From assembly GCA_023428915.1 (NCBI GenBank), contig JAEYWL010000027.1, forward strand, positions 1-6,264: 6,264 bases of DNA. The letters are read 5' to 3'. Both the position numbers and the translations under genes were made by a program. Positions 1 to 5,135 of this stretch are shown in pieces. Under the pieces are notes generated by a model. That model was not told the DNA's origin. It saw only the letters and a program-made list of their open reading frames with translations, and searched no databases. This DNA is from Verrucomicrobiota bacterium. Lineage in GTDB: Bacteria; Chlamydiota; Chlamydiia; Chlamydiales; JAEYWL01. The stretch's first letter is position 1, and each line of letters starts with the position of its first letter.

Positions 1-347
1 TTCGTGTTCTTTGTGTTAAATTATATAAAAACACTTTAGGAATCTTCCCACTAAGGTTCACTGTTGATTTTCTGTTAAAAACCCGATGAAATTATCGACA
101 CGCCTTTTGTCAATAACTTCGCTGTGTCTACAACCTGCCAGTTATATACAGGCCGCCAACTGCTTACTGACACTGTAAATACGAGGAGAACGCCCCTAAT
201 TATCGACATTTCCACAGACACAGGGAAGAAGAAGTAATTTAGATATAATTCATTATTCTTTAGTTCTTGTGAGGTTGGTACATAACCTATATTGCACTTA
301 GTTTCTGTTTGCGCTAACATATTAGTTTGCATAAGGGAGTTAACTAC
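1..347. other. Leader region without a convincing gene
   Basis: No protein-coding gene can be supported here. A minus-strand open frame (about 75-332, 85 codons) exists, but it has no Shine-Dalgarno sequence before its ATG codons and no recognisable domain. The decamer ATTATCGACA occurs twice (about 91-100 and 199-208), and CTGTGTCT (122-129) has a reverse complement at 216-223; both are short enough to be chance. A weak promoter-like pair, TTGCAC (292-297) and TAACAT (315-320) with a 17-nt spacer, would place a start of transcription near 327, just ahead of the glmU-like gene. Each box matches the consensus only partly, so this is a guess. The region may also hold the end of an upstream transcription unit, but no clear terminator is visible. 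Confidence 0.5.
333..339 (+). promoter_or_regulatory. Ribosome binding site of the glmU-like gene
   Basis: AAGGGAG lies 8 nt before the ATG at 348. It favours that ATG over the in-frame TTG at 327, which has no comparable site. Confidence 0.75.
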
Positions 348-1037
348 ATGAAAGAATTAGAACCGGCTTACTACTTTGAGCTTGCTGAATTTGCACATGC
401 CAAGTTATTCCATGACTGTCAAAAAGTGTGGGAACCGTTAGGGCAAATTAAAGCCTATCTACAAACCCTCAAACTTGGATTAATAGAAGGCACTGTATCC
501 CCTCAAGCCTATTTGATTCAACCAGAGCTTATCTCCATTGGCAAGGGAACTGTTGTTGAAGCTGGCGCCTATATCCATGGACCTTGTGTCATTGGAGAAA
601 ATTGCGTGGTGCGGCACGGTGCTTATATTCGGGGAAATCTAGTTGCCGGCAATCAGTGTGTAATTGGACATGATACCGAAATCAAGAATGCCATTTTCTT
701 AAATCGGGCTCATGCGGCCCATTTTGCTTATTTAGGAGACTCCATATTAGGCAATAATGTAAATCTCGGGGCCGGGACCATTTGTGCGAATTTGAAACTG
801 AGGGGCGACGAGGTAGTTGTGCATTGTAATGGGCTGCGTTTCCCAACGGGGTATCGAAAATTCGGAGCGATTTTGGGCGATGGCGCGCAAACTGGTTGTA
901 ATTCTGTAACAAATCCTGGTACAATTCTTGGCAAAGGAGCTGTCTGTCATCCTTGCACTAACTTTGGCGGAGTTATCCCCCCAAAAGCTGTAGTCAAGAC
1001 GGAAGCCCGCGTTCAAATTTGTACCCCAAAACATTAA
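348..1037 (+). CDS. glmU: GlmU-like left-handed beta-helix acetyltransferase (no uridylyltransferase domain)
   Basis: The 229-aa product is a hexapeptide-repeat acyltransferase related to the C-terminal half of GlmU, which acetylates glucosamine-1-phosphate to GlcNAc-1-phosphate in the cytosol on the way to UDP-GlcNAc for LPS and peptidoglycan. An N-terminal helical stretch (about 1-48) precedes hexapeptide-type repeats from about residue 62 onward. The segment HAAHFAYLGDSILGNNVNLG (122-141), followed by AGT, aligns by eye with the GlmU motif containing the catalytic histidine (H363 in E. coli), which makes H125 the likely catalytic residue. The nucleotidyltransferase domain with its LxxGxGTRM motif is absent, and full GlmU is about twice this length. 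The symbol follows the annotation I recall for the short chlamydial homologue; the true sugar substrate is not certain. The protein has ten cysteines, many for a cytosolic protein. The start is set by AAGGGAG 8 nt upstream. ispA follows after 14 nt, probably cotranscribed. Confidence 0.85.
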   Translation: MKELEPAYYFELAEFAHAKLFHDCQKVWEPLGQIKAYLQTLKLGLIEGTVSPQAYLIQPELISIGKGTVVEAGAYIHGPCVIGENCVVRHGAYIRGNLVAGNQCVIGHDTEIKNAIFLNRAHAAHFAYLGDSILGNNVNLGAGTICANLKLRGDEVVVHCNGLRFPTGYRKFGAILGDGAQTGCNSVTNPGTILGKGAVCHPCTNFGGVIPPKAVVKTEARVQICTPKH

Positions 1038-1051
1038 ATCAGTGAATTAGC

Positions 1052-1957
1052 ATGTCCCTTTCTTTTGAGAATTTGCTTAGCAACTACTCTGCATCTTTTG
1101 AAAAAAAGCTTCAGGCTGCTGCTAAAGAATTCAATTGCCACCCAACTTTAAAGGAAGCGTGCGGCTACGCTCTTTTAAACGGGGGCAAACGATTGCGTCC
1201 CGCATTTGTATTAATGATTGCCAATGCTATAGGCAAAGGGTTTGATGCTTCGGAGGCCGCTTTAGCGATTGAGTACTTTCACACAGCATCTTTAGTGGCG
1301 GATGATCTTCCTTGCATGGACAATGATAATTTACGCCGCAATAAGCCGACTGTGCACACAGTCTACGGAGAAGCTACGGCCCTTTTAGTGAGTTATGCTT
1401 TGATTGCTGCAGGCTATGAATGCCTGGCAAAAAATGCACGCCTGATTTCAAAGGCAAATTCCGATTTACTTTCATACAGCCAGCAAGCCTGCCTGCTTGC
1501 ATTGGAAAATGCTTCCCATAATACTGGCATTGCAGGGGCTACTGGAGGGCAGTTCTTAGATTTATATCCTCCAAACTTGCAAGAAGCCACTTTGCGCGAG
1601 ATCATCAAAGCAAAAACAGGCGCCTTGTTTGAAACAGCTTTCGTGTTGGGATGGCTTTTTGGCGGCGGTGCAATAAGCGAGTTGGAGCATGTAAAACGCG
1701 CTGCACAGCATTTTGGCATGGCTTTTCAAATTGCAGATGACTTAGGCGATATCGAACAAGATCGTTTAAATCAAAGAGCTGTGAATATGGCGGCTGTGAT
1801 TGGCAAAGAGGCTGCCGAGCGTATGTTCCATGAAGAATTAGAAGGGTTTATCAAAATATTATTTGCCCTTCCCATGAAAGAAGAAGAGCTTTTGCTTCTA
1901 TCGGAAGAATTAAAAAAGAAAGTCGGGGTTATTTCGGCTTCCGATATTCTGCAATAG
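1052..1957 (+). CDS. ispA: Geranyl/farnesyl diphosphate synthase (polyprenyl synthetase family)
   Basis: This 301-aa trans-isoprenyl diphosphate synthase condenses IPP with DMAPP/GPP to give GPP/FPP, precursors of undecaprenyl phosphate and quinone side chains, in the cytosol. Visible motifs in order: GGKRLRP (44-50, substrate diphosphate binding); the first aspartate-rich motif DDLPCMD (84-90), followed by NDNLRRNKPTVH, with the CxxxD spacing of bacterial FPP synthases; GGQFLD (165-170); KTG (188-190); and the second aspartate-rich motif DDLGD (229-233). The length is normal for bacterial IspA. After the second motif the usual basic GKxTYP-type loop is not visible; the chain goes through QDRLNQRAVNMAAVIGKEAA (236-255), which looks shorter than in E. 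coli. The start ATG has only a weak AGTGAA-like site, consistent with translational coupling to the gene 14 nt upstream. The final helices end in a short tail. FPP versus GPP chain length cannot be settled from sequence alone. Confidence 0.93.
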   Translation: MSLSFENLLSNYSASFEKKLQAAAKEFNCHPTLKEACGYALLNGGKRLRPAFVLMIANAIGKGFDASEAALAIEYFHTASLVADDLPCMDNDNLRRNKPTVHTVYGEATALLVSYALIAAGYECLAKNARLISKANSDLLSYSQQACLLALENASHNTGIAGATGGQFLDLYPPNLQEATLREIIKAKTGALFETAFVLGWLFGGGAISELEHVKRAAQHFGMAFQIADDLGDIEQDRLNQRAVNMAAVIGKEAAERMFHEELEGFIKILFALPMKEEELLLLSEELKKKVGVISASDILQ

Positions 1958-1962
1958 CCTCT

Positions 1963-2430
1963 TTAATCGCTTGCTTTATTAGTTATTTCCTCAAAAGTTG
2001 TACAGGTATCTTCTACAGTATCATGTAAAAGGGCTGTAATGATGATATCCTTATCAGCTACTTGGCCGGTGGTTAAGATTTGCTGCGCCACCCCCATGGG
2101 GTGGATTATATAAGGCGTGTTTTCCCTATCCTTGCGCACCTGAAAGCGATGCTTGCGAGCGGCAAATTCAAGCGCTTCAATAATTTGAAAAATATCTTCT
2201 TTTTTGAAGTTTTCCTTTTCGAGGTAACCTGTTATGAGCGCTTCTGCAAAATAATCAAACTGCTGCAAGACTTTTTTGTTGTGATTGGTAAGGGATTCAA
2301 TTTTGCAACGGGTATCAATGCAGTGTTGTTCTATTTCTTCTAAACGCGTATATTTATCCTTTAAATTTTCAGCCCAAATAGTTGTGCTATTTAAGATAAA
2401 AGCAATAATAACTAGGCCAAAAACTTTCAT
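1963..2430 (-). CDS. Truncated HD-domain protein, (p)ppGpp hydrolase-like, with signal peptide
   Basis: The 155-aa product begins with a signal-peptide-like segment (MKVFGLVIIAFILNSTTIWA, 1-20), then a charged helical region (21-85) and the start of an RSH/MESH1-type HD domain. In this family the domain hydrolyses the 3'-diphosphate of (p)ppGpp using Mn2+. Visible motifs: AARKH (90-94) with the first metal histidine H94, TPYIIHP (105-111), and ALLHDTVED (133-141) with H136, D137, E140 and D141. The protein stops at 155, soon after TFEEI, so the rest of the domain is missing, including the KxADRxHN aspartate that completes the metal site. It is therefore probably inactive or a decaying gene. 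The start at 2430 is supported by GGGAGA six nt upstream; the longer frame starting at 2664 would overlap the S9 gene and lacks support. It converges on ispA with 5 nt between stops. An exported HD hydrolase would be odd, because (p)ppGpp is cytosolic. Confidence 0.75.
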   Translation of the reverse strand: MKVFGLVIIAFILNSTTIWAENLKDKYTRLEEIEQHCIDTRCKIESLTNHNKKVLQQFDYFAEALITGYLEKENFKKEDIFQIIEALEFAARKHRFQVRKDRENTPYIIHPMGVAQQILTTGQVADKDIIITALLHDTVEDTCTTFEEITNKASD

Positions 2431-2436
2431 GAACAT

Positions 2437-2442
2437 TCTCCC
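2437..2442 (-). promoter_or_regulatory. Ribosome binding site of the HD-domain gene
   Basis: On the minus strand GGGAGA lies 6 nt before the ATG at 2430. This strong site selects that ATG and with it the signal-peptide N-terminus. Confidence 0.7.
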
Positions 2443-2485
2443 GATTAGAAATACCATAGTCAGAAAATGTAAAGCCCTTATAAAG

Positions 2486-2491
2486 ATTATA
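2486..2491 (-). promoter_or_regulatory. Possible -10 box for the HD-domain gene
   Basis: A perfect TATAAT hexamer reads on the minus strand about 56 nt upstream of the HD gene start. At a 17-nt spacer the -35 position reads AACAAT, a poor match; a better TTGCAA lies 22 nt away, which is too far. It is a candidate only. Confidence 0.3.
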
Positions 2492-2578
2492 TTGCATTCG
2501 AATAAATCATTGTTTGCAATAGGTTTGCCTTTAATAACAACGGCTCTTTCTGCCTGCGGCCAGGATGAAAAAAACTTT
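2492..2578 (+). other. In-frame lipoprotein-signal-like extension of the S9 peptidase
   Basis: The peptidase frame stays open upstream of its ATG at 2579. From a TTG at 2492 it would read a short basic n-region (HSNK), an uncharged hydrophobic run (SLFAIGLPLITTAL) and a lipobox LSAC ending at C22 (codon 2555-2557), followed by GQDEK. That layout fits a lipoprotein signal peptide. Against it, TTG is a rare start and the AAAGA upstream is a weak ribosome site; the next in-frame ATG (2429) has no ribosome site, gives an overlong n-region and overlaps the opposite gene's start codon. If the extension is real, the peptidase is a membrane-anchored exported lipoprotein; if not, it is cytosolic. Confidence 0.35.
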
Positions 2579-4450
2579 ATGAATCCAGTCACCGCCCCAT
2601 ATGGAGAGTGGAAATCTCCAATTACTGCTGCTTTAATTGCAGATGGAAGTTCTTCGATTTCCAATTTACATCTCGATGGCCCCTACACTTATTGGAGCGA
2701 GCTTCGCCCAAAAAATAAAGGGCGCTTTACCCTGGTGCGCCGCGATGCAGCAGGAAACCAAGCGGACATGACTCCAGATAACTTTGATGTTAGAACGCGC
2801 GTACATGAGTATGGCGGCGGGGCTTTTAATGTCAAAAACGGAGTGGTTTATGCTTCAAATGGGATTGATGCCCAAGTGTATCGTATAGAAGAGGGCAAAG
2901 ACCCCGTCAAGCTTACAGACGACAGCTCCATGCGGTTTGCCAATATAGAATTTGCTCCGGATGGTTTATTAGCTGTCGCGGAAAAGCATGAAGATGGAGC
3001 GCCTGTTGAAAACTTCCTGGTTTGGATTGATGAAGAAAATGGAGAATGGCGCAAAATAACGGGCGGTTATGATTTTTACTCTTCGCCTATAACCAGCGTG
3101 GATGGCCGCAAATTAGCCTGGGTATGTTGGAACAATCCGGAAATGCCATGGACCAAAAGTGAGTTATGGGCGGCGGATTTAGGGGCCCGGGGAGAGATTA
3201 CCCGCCCCAAGCTGGTAGCCGGAGAAAATGAATCTATTTTTCAACCCGGCTGGCACCCCGATGGCTCTCTGCTATTTGTTTCTGATAGAGATAGCGGCTG
3301 GTGGAACCTTTACTCCTATGCATCTGGAGAAATTAAAAACTTATTGCCGTTAGAGGCTGAATTTGCCGTGCCCCAATGGGAGTTTCAACACAATACCTGG
3401 GCTTTGCTTTCTCCTTCAGAGCTTATTTTTTCGTTTACAAAAGAAGGGTGGTGGCAGTTAGGCGTGCTCGATTTAACAAATGGCAAGCCTCGCATGCTTG
3501 ACACTAAAGCGGGTTATATTTCTTTTGTCCAGGCTGGGTCGGGAAGAATAGAATATTTAAAATACCCTGGTGATAGTCCTAAACAATTAATGCAAATCAA
3601 CACTAGCCTAGAGCCTGCTGTACTTAAAGTATTCCGGGAAAATGAAATTGATCCAGGCTATATTGCCATACCTGAACACATTAGTTATCCCAGTGGCGGC
3701 AGGACCGCTTATGCTTGGTACATTCCACCTAAAAATAAAGATTATCAAGCTCCTGCCGGAGAAAAGCCCCCCTTAATTGTCATGATTCATGGCGGGCCGA
3801 CTTATCAAACCCCTGGGGTTTATAGCTTGAAAATAGCCTATTGGACAAGCCGGGGTTTTGCTGTGCTGGATGTAAATTATGGCGGCAGTACCGGATATGG
3901 CCGCAACTATCGCTCTTTATTAGACCGTAATTGGGGCGTGGTGGATGTAGAGGACTGTGTAAATGGTGCCGCTTATTTAGCCCAGCAAGGTGTAGTTGAT
4001 TCCGATCGCCTCTTTATTCGTGGGGGAAGCGCTGGCGGCTACACTACTTTAGCGGCTTTAGCTTTCAAAGACGTTTTTAAAGGAGGGGCTAGTTATTATG
4101 GAATTGCAGACCTGGAAGTAATGGCCAGAGATACCCATAAATTTGAAGGCAAATATTTAGATATGCTTTTAGGGCCCTACCCGGAGGAAAAGCAAATTTG
4201 GATCGAGCGTTCCCCTATTCATTCCGTCCAAAATATCAAAAGCCCCTTAATTATTTTCCAAGGTGCAAAAGATAAAATAGTGCCTGAAAATCAGGCGGTT
4301 ATGATTCATGAAGCTTTAGAAACCAGGGGTATTCCTTCTGAGTTGCATATCTATCCTGAAGAGGAGCATGGCTTTCGCTATGCAGAGAATATTATACATT
4401 CTTTAGAAAGCGAACTTTCTTTTTATCAAAAACTTTCAAAAAATAAATGA
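2579..4450 (+). CDS. S9-family (prolyl oligopeptidase-like) serine peptidase
   Basis: The product is 623 aa from the ATG at 2579. It belongs to the S9 dipeptidyl-peptidase/acylaminoacyl-peptidase group, which cleaves short peptides. It opens with YGEWKSPITA (8-17), the usual beginning of cytosolic homologues. An N-terminal beta-propeller region (about 25-370) carries VHEYGGG (75-81), WHPDG (225-229) and SDRDSGWWNLY (235-245). A C-terminal alpha/beta-hydrolase domain (about 375-620) carries IHGGP (403-407), NYGGSTGYGR (433-442) and the nucleophile motif GGSAGG (482-487, Ser484), with Asp565 in GAKDKIVP and His597 in EEEHGF. The triad is complete and the length is typical, so it should be active. 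The start is uncertain: AGGA lies 13 nt before this ATG, rather far, and the frame continues upstream with a lipobox-like segment (2492-2578) that would make it a lipoprotein. It diverges from the HD gene; no operon partner follows. Confidence 0.9.
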   Translation: MNPVTAPYGEWKSPITAALIADGSSSISNLHLDGPYTYWSELRPKNKGRFTLVRRDAAGNQADMTPDNFDVRTRVHEYGGGAFNVKNGVVYASNGIDAQVYRIEEGKDPVKLTDDSSMRFANIEFAPDGLLAVAEKHEDGAPVENFLVWIDEENGEWRKITGGYDFYSSPITSVDGRKLAWVCWNNPEMPWTKSELWAADLGARGEITRPKLVAGENESIFQPGWHPDGSLLFVSDRDSGWWNLYSYASGEIKNLLPLEAEFAVPQWEFQHNTWALLSPSELIFSFTKEGWWQLGVLDLTNGKPRMLDTKAGYISFVQAGSGRIEYLKYPGDSPKQLMQINTSLEPAVLKVFRENEIDPGYIAIPEHISYPSGGRTAYAWYIPPKNKDYQAPAGEKPPLIVMIHGGPTYQTPGVYSLKIAYWTSRGFAVLDVNYGGSTGYGRNYRSLLDRNWGVVDVEDCVNGAAYLAQQGVVDSDRLFIRGGSAGGYTTLAALAFKDVFKGGASYYGIADLEVMARDTHKFEGKYLDMLLGPYPEEKQIWIERSPIHSVQNIKSPLIIFQGAKDKIVPENQAVMIHEALETRGIPSELHIYPEEEHGFRYAENIIHSLESELSFYQKLSKNK

Positions 4451-4457
4451 GCGGCAG

Positions 4458-4477
4458 TTAGATTTACAAAAATCTAA
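4458..4477 (+). terminator. Weak hairpin after the S9 peptidase
   Basis: TTAGATTT and AAATCTAA form a perfect 8-bp stem around a 4-nt loop (ACAA), 7 nt after the peptidase stop codon. The stem is AT-rich and no clean T tract follows (TTAAATTTAAAT), so it is a weak terminator candidate or an mRNA 3'-end structure. Confidence 0.35.
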
Positions 4478-4482
4478 TTAAA

Positions 4483-4528
4483 TTTAAATAAAACGCACGC
4501 TATTAGTTGTTATAGGTTTAAATAAAAC
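4483..4528. repeat. Direct repeat of TTTAAATAAAAC
   Basis: The 12-mer TTTAAATAAAAC occurs exactly at 4483-4494 and 4517-4528, a 34-nt period. In such AT-rich DNA this could be chance, a duplication scar or a pair of binding sites. Confidence 0.45.
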
Positions 4529-4626
4529 TAAGAGTGTGTAATGGAATCTTTAACAAATTCTTCTTTTAAAAAATTTATTTAGATTAAGTATAATTAAGTG
4601 TTTTACTTTTAATATTAAAATAATTA

Positions 4627-4655
4627 TTGACATTTTATAGTTTTGTGTATATAAT
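4627..4655 (+). promoter_or_regulatory. Perfect-consensus sigma70-type (chlamydial sigma66) promoter
   Basis: TTGACA (4627-4632) and TATAAT (4650-4655) are separated by exactly 17 nt, with an AT-rich spacer. Transcription would start near 4662 and run into the decayed gene at 4693. Both boxes match the housekeeping consensus completely. Confidence 0.75.
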
Positions 4656-4680
4656 TTATATAATAATAATTATTATATAA
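4656..4680. repeat. Perfect 12-bp inverted repeat abutting the -10 box
   Basis: TTATATAATAAT (4656-4667) and ATTATTATATAA (4669-4680) are exact reverse complements around one central base (4668). The expected transcription start (about 4662) falls inside the left arm, so the RNA could not fold the full hairpin. This makes a DNA operator more likely than an RNA structure, although low-complexity AT sequence forms palindromes easily. Confidence 0.6.
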
Positions 4681-4695
4681 TATGGTTATAATATG
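4676..4695 (+). repeat. Short tandem repeat TATAATATG
   Basis: TATAATATG occurs at 4676-4684 and 4687-4695, an 11-nt period. Each copy ends in an ATG; the second is the putative start of the decayed gene, and the first opens only a four-codon frame. There is no Shine-Dalgarno sequence before either. Confidence 0.5.
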
Positions 4696-5003
4696 ATTGA
4701 TGCTGGTTTTGTTAGTAAAGATTTATCTATTCCAGAAGCAAAATTACCTGTCTAAAAAAGAGGGGCTTATACTTCATTATTTAAATTTTTTTATAATCAA
4801 TTAAAATCCTCTATTAGCGACAACTCTCTTACACTTAAATCATTCAATGGATTTTATCTTAAGCAGTGTGTTACTCAATCTCTTTTAGTTAGTGCAGTAG
4901 CCCCAACTATCGATTTGAACTTAAAGATTATCTAGAACAAATAAATGACCTAATGGAAAAAATTAAAAAAATTGAAAACAAGATAGATGAATTTATTATA
5001 TAA
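4693..5003 (+). pseudogene. Decayed small gene of unknown family (nonsense plus frameshift)
   Basis: From ATG 4693 the frame reads 20 residues ending in PEAKLPV, then a TAA (4753-4755). The same frame continues for 59 further codons (KRGAYTSLFKFF ... QSLLVSAVAPTID) to TAG at 4933-4935. In the -1 frame, open from 4893, the sequence continues as FELKDYLEQINDL (4914-4952) and then MEKIKKIENKIDEFII to TAA at 5001-5003, a charged heptad-like tail typical of a coiled coil. The two protein-like parts join between about 4893 and 4917. Repaired, the product would be about 103 residues. The family is not recognised. The strong promoter upstream (4627-4655) suggests the gene was recently functional, or that the transcript is kept for another reason. 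No ribosome site is visible before the ATG. Sequencing error is possible but would need two separate faults. Confidence 0.55.
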
Positions 5004-5083
5004 ACTAACAAATTCAATAAATTATAATACAAACTTTCAGAGTGTTATACTTTTCTTGCTTTAATGATTTTCATAGTAAAAAT

Positions 5084-5112
5084 TTAACAATTTTTTAAAA
5101 AACAAGTATAAT
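5084..5112 (+). promoter_or_regulatory. Near-consensus promoter of the 342-aa ORF
   Basis: TTAACA (5084-5089) and TATAAT (5107-5112) are 17 nt apart. The expected start near 5119 gives a leader of about 17 nt that just includes the GGAG ribosome site. The -35 box overlaps a small A/T hairpin (AAAAATT 5078-5084 with AATTTTT 5089-5095) that is probably incidental. Confidence 0.7.
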
Positions 5113-5123
5113 AAGGTTGTTAT

Positions 5124-5127
5124 GGAG
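5124..5127 (+). promoter_or_regulatory. Ribosome binding site of the 342-aa ORF
   Basis: GGAG lies 8 nt before ATG 5136 and only 2 nt before the in-frame TTG at 5130, so it selects the ATG. Confidence 0.7.
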
Positions 5128-5135
5128 TTTTGACT

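Larger units (their letters stand above)
4451..5135. other. AT-rich gene-poor region with a promoted pseudogene
   Basis: This 685-nt stretch between the S9 peptidase and the last gene has no intact ORF of normal size. From left to right it holds a weak hairpin (4458-4477), a 12-nt direct repeat (4483-4494 and 4517-4528), a 13-codon frame from ATG 4541 (too short to trust), a perfect-consensus promoter (4627-4655), a 25-nt palindrome (4656-4680), a decayed gene (4693-5003) and a second promoter (5084-5112). It is clearly more AT-rich than the flanking genes. Confidence 0.7.

Noticed and set aside
75..332. Minus-strand 85-codon frame upstream of the glmU-like gene
   Set aside because: No ribosome site before either early ATG, no recognisable motif, and its 5' end runs into the glmU leader.
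2080..2343. Plus-strand 87-codon frame
   Set aside because: It is antisense to the HD-domain gene, whose motifs (YIIHP, LLHDTVED) are unmistakable.
2431..2664. N-terminal extension of the HD gene to an ATG at 2664
   Set aside because: It would overlap the conserved YGEWKSPITA start of the S9 peptidase, while a strong ribosome site and a signal peptide support the start at 2430.
4541..4582. 13-codon frame MESLTNSSFKKFI as a leader peptide
   Set aside because: It lies upstream of the strong promoter rather than after it, has no clear ribosome site and is too short to support.
5078..5095. A/T hairpin with T run as a terminator of the decayed gene
   Set aside because: All-A/T 7-bp stem overlapping the -35 box of the next promoter; too weak to act as a terminator with confidence.
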